In this document: in pieces, positions 1 to 8,078 of the stretch
How the letters are laid out: every line of letters starts with the position of its first letter
How positions within the stretch are numbered: position 1 is the stretch's first letter
From: an uncultured Lachnospiraceae bacterium
Lineage (GTDB): Bacteria; Bacillota; Clostridia; Lachnospirales; Lachnospiraceae
Direction of reading: 5' to 3'
Assembly (NCBI GenBank): GCA_902783295.1
Contig: CACZQT010000165.1
Span: 1 to 21,625 of the forward strand
Length of the DNA: 21,625 nt
The notes under the pieces: generated by a model
The model's input: only the letters and a program-made list of their open reading frames with translations
The model's database searches: none
Told to the model about the DNA's origin: nothing
Made by a program: the position numbers and the translations under genes

Positions 1-63
1 GCGACGCCCGAGAAGCCAAGATGAGGCGGCTAGAACCCGGCAGCCCCTCCGACACCGTCCTGC

Positions 64-158
64 GGTGAGACAATATCGCGGACGCACTACTTATCCGGTA
101 AGCTCGAGGAGGTGCCACTTATCCGGTGAGATTGTGGACGCACCGCTCATCTGGTGAG
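64..158. repeat. Degenerate tandem repeats, about 28-bp period
   Basis: The core ATCCGGTGAG recurs at 93-102 (as ATCCGGTAAG), 121-130 (exact) and 149-158 (as ATCTGGTGAG), spaced exactly 28 bases apart. A shortened fourth copy of the core, GGTGAG, lies at 64-69. The block ACTTATCCGGT is identical at 89-99 and 117-127, and GGACGCAC occurs at both 80-87 and 136-143. No coding sequence overlaps. The spaced, directly repeated sites resemble protein-binding arrays such as transposon ends or regulator sites, but nothing here identifies the binder. The rest of 1-281 shows only a 7-bp inverted repeat (217-223 with 239-245) and a weak promoter candidate. Confidence 0.6.
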
Positions 159-232
159 CCGGTCAGTCGGCCTGTAATATCTTCAGCGCAGTGATCTTAG
201 CAACTGCTCGGTTGTCAGTGAGTGTCAGCAAG

Positions 233-261
233 TTGAGGACTCACTTAAAGCAGACATTTAT
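233..261 (+). promoter_or_regulatory. Weak candidate promoter for the DUF4317 gene
   Basis: TTGAGG (233-238) and ATTTAT (256-261) are separated by 17 bases and would start transcription a short distance before the ATG at 282. The -10 match is poor and the A/T-rich stretch offers alternatives, so this is only a candidate. Confidence 0.25.
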
Positions 262-281
262 GTAAAGAAAGAGAGGAAGTT

Positions 282-1421
282 ATGAATAAGAAAGAGATCC
301 TGGAGATTAAGAAGCAGCTCAAACCGGAGAAATCCACGTTTTCGAAGCTTTGCTGCTGCTATGTGAATCATGAGAAGGAGAAAATCCTGGAAACCTCTGT
401 AATGCTTCTGGCCCTTCCGGAGGAAGAACAGTTCAAGTATTTTGATATTTTCCGCCGGCTCCTCACGGGAGGCCTCGGCAAAAACATGCTGAACCTGGAA
501 GTCCGTACGGACGCGGAACAGGAGGGCGGTGCCCAGGCATTCCTGATGGAGCTTCTCCACTCCCGCCTGGAAGATGAAGCGCTCCTCGGCGAGTTCTTTG
601 ACAGGGTCATCGCGAATTTCACCTTTTCCGAGAATTACCTGATTCTGCTGGCATACGGGGATTACGACGTACCCGGCAAAGGGACTGACGGGAAAGTTCT
701 TTTTGATGCCTCGGAGCTGGTCTACTCCCCGATTATGTGCGCCATGTGCCCCGTGAGTCTGGACAAGCCGGCCCTGGCCTACAATCCGGATTCCAATGAA
801 CTGCAGGCCAGAATTCGTGACTGGATCGTCGGAAAACCTGTGAACGGATTTCTGTTTCCTGCCTTCCAGGACCGCCAGACGGATATTCACAACCTTCTTT
901 TCTATGCCGCGAAGCCGGAAGAAATCCAGCCGGATCTTCTCAGCGAGGTGCTGGGCTGTCTGCTCCCCATGACTGCCGGAAACCAGAAAGACATCTTCCG
1001 CGAACTGACAGAAGAAGCCCTGGAACAGGCGGATTTTGAAACAGCCAAAGCTGTACAGCAGAACCTGAACGCTCTGGTGGATGCGGCCAGTGAAAACCCG
1101 GAGCCGCTGGAACTCACAAGACAGGATGTTCTCCGCCTTCTGGAAGACAGCGGCGCTCCTTCAGAAAGTCTGGATGATGTCGGTGAAAGCTTCGACCGGC
1201 TGGCCGGACCTCAGGGAGCCCTGGCTGCCTCCAATATTTCACAGCCTTCCCGGTGCACCATAGAAACCACCGGAGTTAAGATTACGGCGGATCCGGAAGC
1301 GCTGGACCAGTTTCAGACCAGGGTGATCGACGGGCGTACCTGTCTGGTAATTCCCGTGGAAAACCGCATTGAGCTGAACGGAATTCTGGTGAATGCTGCC
1401 CTTCCGGTCCAAAAGCATTAA
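282..1421 (+). CDS. DUF4317 family protein, unknown function
   Basis: This 379-residue soluble protein starts MNKKEILEIKKQLKPE and has a Cys-rich LCCCYV stretch near residue 25, followed by NHEKEKI. This N-terminal pattern is what I know from the DUF4317 family, common in Lachnospiraceae and related Clostridia and without an assigned function. There is no signal peptide or membrane segment. The middle is acidic and helical, and the C-terminus (VIDGRTCLVIPVENRIELNG) looks like a small beta domain. The ATG is preceded by GAGGA at good spacing, which supports this start. The gene stands alone on the plus strand, convergent with ddh and closed by a strong terminator, so its context gives no functional hint. 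Confidence 0.8.
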   Translation: MNKKEILEIKKQLKPEKSTFSKLCCCYVNHEKEKILETSVMLLALPEEEQFKYFDIFRRLLTGGLGKNMLNLEVRTDAEQEGGAQAFLMELLHSRLEDEALLGEFFDRVIANFTFSENYLILLAYGDYDVPGKGTDGKVLFDASELVYSPIMCAMCPVSLDKPALAYNPDSNELQARIRDWIVGKPVNGFLFPAFQDRQTDIHNLLFYAAKPEEIQPDLLSEVLGCLLPMTAGNQKDIFRELTEEALEQADFETAKAVQQNLNALVDAASENPEPLELTRQDVLRLLEDSGAPSESLDDVGESFDRLAGPQGALAASNISQPSRCTIETTGVKITADPEALDQFQTRVIDGRTCLVIPVENRIELNGILVNAALPVQKH

Positions 1422-1438
1422 CTTTCTATATGTTGAAA

Positions 1439-1479
1439 AGAGCGGAACCGCCGGCCGGCGGTTCCGCTCTCCTTGTTTT
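1439..1479 (+). terminator. Strong intrinsic terminator, possibly bidirectional
   Basis: Bases 1439-1470 form a perfect 32-base palindrome: two 16-base arms meeting at CCGGCCGG, so realistically a 13-14 bp stem with a tiny loop. It is followed by CCTTGTTTT. On the minus strand the same hairpin is followed by TTTCAAC, so it may also end ddh transcription arriving from the right. A second small inverted repeat (GCCGGC at 1480-1485 and 1495-1500) lies between it and the ddh stop. Confidence 0.85.
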
Positions 1480-1508
1480 GCCGGCGGTTGTACTGCCGGC
1501 GTATCTGT

Positions 1509-2483
1509 TTACAGCAGGTGAGCCCTGATGTCCTCATCATCCAGTGGAGAAAGGTACTTCGGAGCGATATCAAAGACCGTTTTGCAGCCGCATTCGCCTT
1601 CCGCCGACAGCCGTGCCACAGCCCGGGCATACGCCACCAGAACGCAGGAGGTGAATTCCGGATTGGAACCCAGCGTCAGAGAGTATTCAATCAGCTGGCT
1701 GGTACCGTTTCCGGTAACCCCGCTGCGCATGACAAAACCGCCGTGAGGCAGAGTCGTATGCTCTTTCTCGAACTCTTCTTCGGAAATAAAATTCACCGTG
1801 GTATCGTATTCATCGAAATAGTTGGGCATGGTCTTGATAGCTGTCTCAATAGCTGACAGGTCCGCCCCTTCCTCCGGTACCACATAACATTCGCGGGTAT
1901 GCTTCTGGCGGGTAGTGAGAACCGGATTTTTGCCCTCACGGACAGCTTCAATGGCTTCAGGTACAGGGACAGTATACTGGATTCCCCTTTTCACACCGGG
2001 AACTCTGCGGATGGCGTCCGAATGGCCCTGGCTGACTCCCTTGCCCCAGAAGGTGTAGGTGCTGCCTTCACGCAGAATAGACTCCGCATAAATCCGGTTC
2101 AGGGAAAACAGACCGGGATCCCAGCCAACGGAAATCATGGCTACCTTTCCGGCTGCCTTCGCGGCCGCATCCACGTTCGCGAAATGGACCGGAATTTTAG
2201 CATGCGTATCAAAGCTGTCTACGACGTTGAAAAGCGCGGCTGCTGCCGGAGTCTGCTCCGGCAGATCCGTGGCGCTGCCTCCGCAGAGAATCAGCACATC
2301 CACCTTATCCGCCCAGGCAGACATATCCGCCGCGGGAACAGCCGGGGCGCCGGAAGCTGTCTTCACTGCTGCCGGATCTCTCCGGGTAAACACACAGACC
2401 AGTTCCATATCCGGGTTCTGGGCAATCGCTTTTTCAACACCTTTTCCAAGGTTGCCGTATCCAGAAATAGCTATTCTTGTCAT
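1509..2483 (-). CDS. ddh: meso-Diaminopimelate D-dehydrogenase
   Basis: Catalyses the NADPH-dependent one-step conversion of tetrahydrodipicolinate and ammonia to meso-diaminopimelate, for lysine and peptidoglycan synthesis, in the cytoplasm. The protein has 324 residues, normal for the family. The N-terminal Rossmann loop GYGNLG lies at residues 8-13; CGGSATDLPEQ (about 67-77), WDPG (121-124) and FWGKGVSQGHSDAIRR (145-160) match the Corynebacterium Ddh pattern as I remember it. The ATG at 2483 is chosen because GGAGGA lies 8-9 bases upstream; an in-frame ATG six codons earlier overlaps that ribosome binding site. It is probably a single-gene unit with its own promoter in the gap before ftsK. 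Presence of Ddh suggests the dehydrogenase variant of the DAP pathway. Confidence 0.95.
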   Translation of the reverse strand: MTRIAISGYGNLGKGVEKAIAQNPDMELVCVFTRRDPAAVKTASGAPAVPAADMSAWADKVDVLILCGGSATDLPEQTPAAAALFNVVDSFDTHAKIPVHFANVDAAAKAAGKVAMISVGWDPGLFSLNRIYAESILREGSTYTFWGKGVSQGHSDAIRRVPGVKRGIQYTVPVPEAIEAVREGKNPVLTTRQKHTRECYVVPEEGADLSAIETAIKTMPNYFDEYDTTVNFISEEEFEKEHTTLPHGGFVMRSGVTGNGTSQLIEYSLTLGSNPEFTSCVLVAYARAVARLSAEGECGCKTVFDIAPKYLSPLDDEDIRAHLL

Positions 2484-2560
2484 TCTGCAATTCCTCCGCA
2501 ATCATTTATTTGTGGCCCGCGCAGTCTTCCCTCCCCCCGCGTTCGAAAGTCACGCGCATA

Positions 2561-2589
2561 ATTATACACCAACAGTGCAAAAATATCTA
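2561..2589 (-). promoter_or_regulatory. Candidate ddh promoter
   Basis: On the minus strand a perfect TATAAT lies at 2561-2566, about 80 bases before the ddh ATG. The hexamer 17 bases further up (2584-2589, TAGATA) is a poor -35. The perfect -10 and its position between the ftsK stop and ddh make it the best candidate in this gap. Confidence 0.45.
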
Positions 2590-2601
2590 CCACAAATTTC
2601 A

Positions 2602-5600
2602 TCAGCCGTTCAGCTGTCTCAGCAGTTCCTCAAAGGCCTCCATGGTCATAAGAATCTCACGGGCTTTCGTACCTTCATCTTCTCCCACGACGCCGTAATC
2701 CGCCAGCTGATCCATGATGCGGGCTGCCCGGTTAAAACCGATGCGGAATACTCTCTGCAGATTTCCGATCGAAGCTTTATCCTTTTCAATGATAAACCGG
2801 CCTGCCTTTTCAAAAAGCTCGTCTCTCTCCCCGGCACCCACGGTACCTGCATCCTTAGATGTTTCTTCCATGCGCTGTTCCAGTGCCTTGTGGGAAGCCG
2901 GAGCAGTTGCCTGCGGAGTCAGGAAATCCACAACAGCCTGTACTTCTTCATCTGTTACAAAAGCTCCCTGTACACGCTGAGGCTTGGGGAAGTTGGACGG
3001 ATAAAAGAGCATATCTCCTTTTCCGAGCAGCTTTTCCGCACCGGTCATATCCAGAATCGTCCGGGAATCCACGCCTGAGGAAGTCGCCAGAGCAATCCGC
3101 GAAGGTACGTTTGCCTTAATCAGGCCGGTAATGACATCCACGGAAGGACGCTGCGTTGCCAGCACCAGATGAATACCAGCTGCACGGGCCAGCTGAGCCA
3201 GGCGGCAGATCGCATCCTCCACCTCGTTCTTGGCTGCCATCATAAGATCTGCCATCTCGTCTACAATCACAACGATCTGAGGCAGAGGTTCCTCTCCCTC
3301 GTCTTCCATTGCCTTGATTTTCTGATTATAGCCCTTGATATCCCTTACACCCAGGTCTGCAAAACGCTTGTACCGGTCTGTCATTTCCGCCACTGCCCAC
3401 TGGAGGGCACCGGCAGCTTTTTTAGGATCCGTTACTACCGGAATCATCAGATGAGGAATCCCATTATATACAGAAAGTTCCACCACCTTCGGATCGATCA
3501 TAATCAGCTTGACCTCATCCGGTCTGGCTTTGAAAAGGATACTCATGATGATGGTATTGATGCATACGGATTTTCCTGTACCGGTAGCACCTGCAATAAG
3601 AACGTGAGGCATCCTGGCCAGATCTGAAACCACCACAGCACCGGCGATATCCTTGCCCACACCGAAGCTGATACGGGAAGCAGATTTACGGAATTCCTGG
3701 GACTCCAGTACCTCGCGCAGGTACACGGTTTCACTGACTTCGTTCGGTACTTCGATGCCTACAGCGGATTTTCCGGGGATCGGCGCTTCGATACGGATTT
3801 CCGTAGCGGCAAGGTACAGCTTGATGTCATTCTGCAGCGATACGATCCGGCTTACTTTCACGCCCTGATCCGGCTGCAGCTCGTAACGGGTTACTGTAGG
3901 ACCGCAGCTGATGTCAGTCACGGTTACACCTACGCCGAAATCACGCAGCGTCTGCTGCAGCTTGGCTGCTGTCGCCCGGAGTGTTTCCGCTGAAGTGCGT
4001 ATACTCCGCTCGCCCTGTGTCAGCAGTTCCAGCGGAGGCATCTGATATTCCTTTTTGGGAACCTGTTCTTCCGGAGCCGGATGTACCGGAGGCAGTGGTG
4101 AGGTAAAGGTCACGCCGGACGTTCCGTCCGCCGCTTTTCCGGTGCGCCAGATGCTTTCCTCCTGCAGCGGTTTTTTCGTCTCACCCTTTCCGGAGGTTTT
4201 CTCTTTACCCTGTGTCTTTGTTTTTCCGGGGCCAAGCTCCAGTTCCCAGGCAGACGGGACAGGACCTGCAGGGAATTCATCATACCCCGCCATCGAATCT
4301 TCCGGAGTTTCTTCTTCCATTCTCTCCGGAACCGGCTGCTTCTCAAACGCATTATCCGCCTGAAGAGACTCTGTCTTTTCTGCCCAGGGCAGTTCTGTTT
4401 TTTCCGGCCGCAGGGCGTCCGCCTTCTCCTTCACAGCGGGTTTGTCTGCTGCGCGAAGATTTTCTATTCTGTGCAGTGCATCTGTTCTGCGCGGATTATC
4501 TGTCGCATGAGGTTTAGCTGTTGTGTGATGATTTTCTGCTGTACGGGTTTTTTCCGTTCTTTCCGGTTCCTCTTCCCGGAATTCCCTCATTCCCATATGG
4601 ATTACCGGTTCAAACGCAGGTTCAGCCGGCGAAACTTCCACAGGTTCGGGATCCGGCAGCCGCAGGCTCTCGGTCCGTTTTTCTTTCTGGTTTTCCAGTC
4701 CGCGGTCCAGGGCATCCAGTTCTTCCAGCGTGCGGCTTACCTTCCTCGCCTTCAGTTTTCCAGCCGGCTTCCCGGGAAGCGTTTCTTCCCCGGCATTGAT
4801 TTCTTCCGCCGTCACATGGCGGGCCGGACGTTCCTTTTTCTCCGGAGCAGCATCCCGGATTTCTGTATCATCCTCTCCTACTGTCAGGAAATCTCCCCGG
4901 TGGAAACGTTCCTTCTCTTCCTCCAGACTGGAGCGCCTTTCCATCAGAGCCTGGCGGCGTTCCTCCCGCCGAAGCTGTACTTCTTCCCGGCGCAGGGCTT
5001 CCGCCTCACGGCGCAGATTCCGTTCTTCACGCGCGTCCTCTATGTACCGGCTTCCGCGCTCGGACAGTGGCTCCAGAACACTTCTGCCAGTAGCCAGCAC
5101 TACGCCTACAATAAAAATAGCAGCCAGAATGACATAGGTACCGACCACTCCCATCACAGGATAAATGCTCGTCATAAACAGACCGCCGGTCCATCCGCCG
5201 TTCAGGGTTTCACCGCCCAGCCGGTAATAATCCGCCATAGTCAGTTCCAGCCCGGCGGCCTGGTTTCCGATCAGTTCCAGCAATCCGCAGGCAGACGCGT
5301 AAACCAGCAGCCAGGCGCCCGCTTTCAGGGCCGCCGCGCCGGGTCTTTTCTTCCCGTTTACCACCACCAGGCAGATTACCCAGAACAGCAGAACGGGAAA
5401 GATGTAACCCATCGTTCCGAACGAACCCAGCTGGATTCGTTTCAAAGACCTGCCCAGGGAGCCCGCCAGATCCAGATTTGCCAGCAGCAGAAGAATACAG
5501 AAAGCAGCAGCCGCAAGAAGGGCTGCTTCATATCCGTTCTTTCCTGCCGGTTCTGCAGATTTCTGCTCCGACGTCCGGCGGCCGGAAGCCGCTTTCGGTC

Positions 5601-5709
5601 TGGAGTCAGGACTGCTCTTCGTAGTTCTTCTTCCGGCTGCCGCAGTCTTTCCGTTTCCGGAGGCCGTTCCTTTCGTTTTTGATTTTGATTTCTTTTTTTG
5701 CTGTGCCAC
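2602..5709 (-). CDS. ftsK: DNA translocase FtsK/SpoIIIE
   Basis: Hexameric ATP-driven DNA pump that clears chromosomal DNA from the division or sporulation septum. The 1035-residue protein has a basic, Lys-rich N-terminus, four membrane segments (roughly residues 60-210), a long charged linker to about residue 575, then the motor domain. Walker A GATGTGKS is at 707-714 and Walker B IVDEMADL has its acidic pair at 817-818. A C-terminal gamma winged-helix domain, which reads the DNA orienting motifs, contains GNLQRVFRIGFNRAARIMDQ. It starts with GTG, preceded by GGAAGG at about seven bases. The linker is longer than in Bacillus SpoIIIE (about 790 residues in total) and contains a degenerate heptad repeat. 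Whether it serves vegetative division, sporulation or both cannot be read from sequence alone. Confidence 0.95.
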   Translation of the reverse strand: MAQQKKKSKSKTKGTASGNGKTAAAGRRTTKSSPDSRPKAASGRRTSEQKSAEPAGKNGYEAALLAAAAFCILLLLANLDLAGSLGRSLKRIQLGSFGTMGYIFPVLLFWVICLVVVNGKKRPGAAALKAGAWLLVYASACGLLELIGNQAAGLELTMADYYRLGGETLNGGWTGGLFMTSIYPVMGVVGTYVILAAIFIVGVVLATGRSVLEPLSERGSRYIEDAREERNLRREAEALRREEVQLRREERRQALMERRSSLEEEKERFHRGDFLTVGEDDTEIRDAAPEKKERPARHVTAEEINAGEETLPGKPAGKLKARKVSRTLEELDALDRGLENQKEKRTESLRLPDPEPVEVSPAEPAFEPVIHMGMREFREEEPERTEKTRTAENHHTTAKPHATDNPRRTDALHRIENLRAADKPAVKEKADALRPEKTELPWAEKTESLQADNAFEKQPVPERMEEETPEDSMAGYDEFPAGPVPSAWELELGPGKTKTQGKEKTSGKGETKKPLQEESIWRTGKAADGTSGVTFTSPLPPVHPAPEEQVPKKEYQMPPLELLTQGERSIRTSAETLRATAAKLQQTLRDFGVGVTVTDISCGPTVTRYELQPDQGVKVSRIVSLQNDIKLYLAATEIRIEAPIPGKSAVGIEVPNEVSETVYLREVLESQEFRKSASRISFGVGKDIAGAVVVSDLARMPHVLIAGATGTGKSVCINTIIMSILFKARPDEVKLIMIDPKVVELSVYNGIPHLMIPVVTDPKKAAGALQWAVAEMTDRYKRFADLGVRDIKGYNQKIKAMEDEGEEPLPQIVVIVDEMADLMMAAKNEVEDAICRLAQLARAAGIHLVLATQRPSVDVITGLIKANVPSRIALATSSGVDSRTILDMTGAEKLLGKGDMLFYPSNFPKPQRVQGAFVTDEEVQAVVDFLTPQATAPASHKALEQRMEETSKDAGTVGAGERDELFEKAGRFIIEKDKASIGNLQRVFRIGFNRAARIMDQLADYGVVGEDEGTKAREILMTMEAFEELLRQLNG

Positions 5710-5737
5710 TTCCGAACCTTCCTTTTATTTCAGGGAA

Positions 5738-5761
5738 CCCCGGCAGATGCGTCTGCCGGGG
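5738..5761 (-). other. 10-bp hairpin in the ftsK leader
   Basis: CCCCGGCAGA (5738-5747) pairs perfectly with TCTGCCGGGG (5752-5761) around a TGCG loop. No T-run follows on the minus strand, so it is not a classic terminator. It lies about 30 bases before the ftsK GTG inside the predicted 5' leader, where it might reduce read-through or affect mRNA stability or translation. Confidence 0.6.
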
Positions 5762-5814
5762 AATGATTTCCAGATTTCTGTTTTCCGTTTCTTTCTCATA
5801 CGGCGCACCTTCGT

Positions 5815-5843
5815 ACTGTACCACAAAACAAACGTTCTGTCAA
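5815..5843 (-). promoter_or_regulatory. ftsK promoter with LexA-like box in the spacer
   Basis: Reading the minus strand, a perfect TTGACA (5838-5843) is followed after exactly 17 bases by TACAGT (5815-5820). The -35 overlaps the stop codon of the upstream ABC-like gene. The spacer contains GAACGTTTGTTT (5826-5837), close to the Firmicutes LexA operator core GAAC-N4-GTTC with one mismatch in the last half-site. A repressor bound there would block this promoter. The promoter call is strong; the LexA assignment is an inference. Confidence 0.65.
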
Positions 5844-7030
5844 AAAACCGTCTCCCGGGATGTCTCTCTTTTTCCCTCCTGCAGTACTTCACTGCCCCGT
5901 TCGCGCATTTCCCGGATCAGTTCCATGGCTTTCGCCCGGCCGGATTCCTCCAGAGGAAGAGCTCCTTCCTCCAGAATAATCCGTGCCGGCTTCATAAGCA
6001 TTGCACGGTAAAGAACCAGCAGTTTCTTTTCCGGAGCCGTCAGGTCCTGTACCAGTTCGGCGTCTGGCCGGATCCCACAGCGTTTTCTGAATTCGGTCTC
6101 CAGGAAACGTTCCATATTTTTTTCCACAAACCCGAACCGGGTTCCAACATGCCGGGACAAGGAGAGCATCAGATTCCATCCGATGCTTCTGCCTTCCATC
6201 AGATGCCGGAAGCTGGTCTCCGGGATCCGGAAAACCTGATCTGCCCGGCCGTTTTCCGTTCCCTGCCTCCGCGAATCCGTTTCATACAGAAGCTGCCTAT
6301 CCTCATCACATCCCCCGGCTCCTTCCCGGCGGCTGCCGTTCTTCCGTTCTGCTCTGTATTCCTGTGCTTTCTGCCATTCTTCCGGACTGTAGAACATCTT
6401 TTCCACTCTTCCGTTTTCCATCCACCCGATACGATCTGCAAAGGAAGTCAGAAGATTTTCTGTTCCGGCCGAAAGAACCGTGGAAATCCCTTGTCTGCAG
6501 CAGGTTCTCATGGTTTTCGCAAGGAAAGCGGCTTCTTCCTCCGAAAACGCCATTCCGGTCATTTCCAGACAGACCAGGGGACATTTTTTCAGAAATGCCA
6601 GAAGGAACCAGAGCTGAACCTGCTGAACTTTCGTACAGAAAGCCAGCTTCTGTCCGGCACCGCAGGGAATTCCGAATTCTTCCAGCAGAATCTGCAGTCC
6701 CTTTCCCCCGCTTCCTGTCCCTCTGGCTCCCAGGCACTTCAGGTTCGCCTCTACGCTCAGGTTCTGTGTCATTTTCCGGTTGTTATCCAGCCAGAGTATC
6801 TGATCCGCAGGGATTCTTCTGTCACGGATCCTTTCATCTCTGAAATAGAGCTGTCCCTTTTTCAGAGTCTGCCTGCCGGACAGAAATTCCGTGAGAAGAA
6901 TACGTCCGGAGTCCATTCCGCCCATGAGAAGCAGAATTTCTCCTTCCTCAATATACAGACTGCAGCCCGTAAGAGGGACTCTCCCTTCTGCAGCTGCAGC
7001 CGCCTCATACATCCGAAGCAGTTCTTTCAT
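5840..7030 (-). CDS. Degenerate RbsA-like ABC ATPase homologue, probably catalytically inactive
   Basis: The 396-residue protein follows the plan of a two-domain sugar ABC ATPase (RbsA type, normally about 500 residues). In the first half the P-loop position reads GGMDSGRI (37-44), with Lys replaced by Arg and Ser by Ile. The Walker B position reads LVCLEMT (152-158), losing the Asp. The H-loop position reads SAGT without His, and the signature has decayed to CTKVQQVQL. The second half begins near residue 265 at the segment equivalent to RbsA IPEDR...MSVAENLSL and therefore lacks any Walker A. Its signature is LTAPEKKL and its Walker B is IILEEGA. The frame is intact and the ATG has a GGGGAG site, so it is not a broken gene. 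It is last in an operon with a kinase, regulator, permease and binding lipoprotein. ATP hydrolysis looks unlikely; a structural or signalling role is an inference. Confidence 0.8.
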   Translation of the reverse strand: MKELLRMYEAAAAAEGRVPLTGCSLYIEEGEILLLMGGMDSGRILLTEFLSGRQTLKKGQLYFRDERIRDRRIPADQILWLDNNRKMTQNLSVEANLKCLGARGTGSGGKGLQILLEEFGIPCGAGQKLAFCTKVQQVQLWFLLAFLKKCPLVCLEMTGMAFSEEEAAFLAKTMRTCCRQGISTVLSAGTENLLTSFADRIGWMENGRVEKMFYSPEEWQKAQEYRAERKNGSRREGAGGCDEDRQLLYETDSRRQGTENGRADQVFRIPETSFRHLMEGRSIGWNLMLSLSRHVGTRFGFVEKNMERFLETEFRKRCGIRPDAELVQDLTAPEKKLLVLYRAMLMKPARIILEEGALPLEESGRAKAMELIREMRERGSEVLQEGKRETSRETVF

Positions 7031-7047
7031 GGTTTCTCCCCGCCTCT

Positions 7048-8043
7048 TTATTCCGGCAGATACCGGCTCCGGTTCTCCTCATCCACCAGCGGCAGCCGCA
7101 TTTCCACATCCGTACCCATTCCGGGCATACTGAAAAACTGCAGCCCGCTGCTCTCTCCGAAAAGGATCTGCAGACGTTTATTCACATTGTAGACTGCAAT
7201 TCCTGTACGTTTTCCGTTTTTCTGTTTTTCGGGCATCTTCCCGTTCAGTCGCTGCCTCAGGGTTTCCAGGGTTTCCCGGTCCATTCCCACACCATTATCC
7301 CGTATCAGGATCCGGAGGCTGTTCTGAAGCAGTTCCACACGAATCACCAGCTGCCCCTTTCCCTTCCTGGGCTCAAGGCCGTGGAAAATAGCATTTTCCA
7401 CAATGGGCTGGAAGGTCATCTTCGGCAGATAATACCGGAGAGCATCTCTGTTCTTAATTTCCACTTCCAGAGAGAATCTGTCCTCAAACCGGTAACGCTG
7501 GATAGAAAAATAATCGTCCACATTGCTTAGTTCTTCTTCCAGTGTTACCAGATCTCCCCGGTTCCGGATGCTGTAGCGGAAAAAGCGGGAAAGTTTTTCC
7601 GTCATATCAGCAATTTCCGGTTCGTTATGAAGGATGGCCTGGCTGCGGATTCCGTCCAGCGTGTTATACAGAAAATGCGGATTGATCTGGTTCTGCAGTG
7701 CAGAGTATTCAATATTCGTCTTCAGGTTTTCGTAAGAATAGCGGCGGTTCAGGGCCTGCAGGAAGTTCTCTGCTTCCTCCTGCAGCTCCACGGGGAGTCC
7801 GTCGATATCATCCAGATCCGCTTCCTTCATCCATTTCCGCAGCTGTATGTATTTCTGGGCAGTTTTCCTCTGCCGCAGAGCATAGAGCGCCAGAAGCACC
7901 ATCACAATGATCAGCAGAATCAGCAGAATCGCCAGAAGTTCTTCCCGGTTCTGGACCATGGCCAGAATAAAAACCACAATAAATAAAGTGATCAGGATGT
8001 AGGAAACAATATCAAACCAGCCGTCTTTTTTTTGTCTGTCCAC
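7048..8043 (-). CDS. Sensor histidine kinase, YesM/LytS type, without sensory domain
   Basis: The 331-residue membrane kinase has two membrane helices at about residues 12-30 and 36-56, joined by only about five to nine residues, so almost nothing is exposed outside. A helical linker leads to the His_kinase domain (LQNQINPHFLYN, phosphoacceptor His123) and an HATPase_c domain with N-box IVENAIFHGL (Asn217), G1 box DNGVGM (249-254) and G2 region TGIAVYNVNKR (280-290). It starts at GTG with GGAGG seven bases upstream. The next gene begins 17 bases after its stop, and the YesN-type regulator ends 35 bases before it. Since it lacks an extracellular domain or HAMP, its signal probably comes through a partner protein, most simply the co-encoded permease and binding protein. 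That partnership is inferred. Confidence 0.9.
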   Translation of the reverse strand: MDRQKKDGWFDIVSYILITLFIVVFILAMVQNREELLAILLILLIIVMVLLALYALRQRKTAQKYIQLRKWMKEADLDDIDGLPVELQEEAENFLQALNRRYSYENLKTNIEYSALQNQINPHFLYNTLDGIRSQAILHNEPEIADMTEKLSRFFRYSIRNRGDLVTLEEELSNVDDYFSIQRYRFEDRFSLEVEIKNRDALRYYLPKMTFQPIVENAIFHGLEPRKGKGQLVIRVELLQNSLRILIRDNGVGMDRETLETLRQRLNGKMPEKQKNGKRTGIAVYNVNKRLQILFGESSGLQFFSMPGMGTDVEMRLPLVDEENRSRYLPE

Positions 8044-8078
8044 AGGATGGCCTCCGTCCGCCCGATTTTTATGAGCGC

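Noticed and set aside
4471..5682. 403-residue plus-strand frame opposite ftsK
   Set aside because: It is the shadow of the Arg/Glu-rich linker and membrane part of ftsK, rich in Phe, Ser and Arg without domain features.
5747..7192. 481-residue plus-strand frame opposite the degenerate ABC gene
   Set aside because: The minus-strand protein keeps an RbsA-like plan, a good ribosome binding site and operon spacing. The plus frame is a Phe/Pro/Ser-rich shadow.
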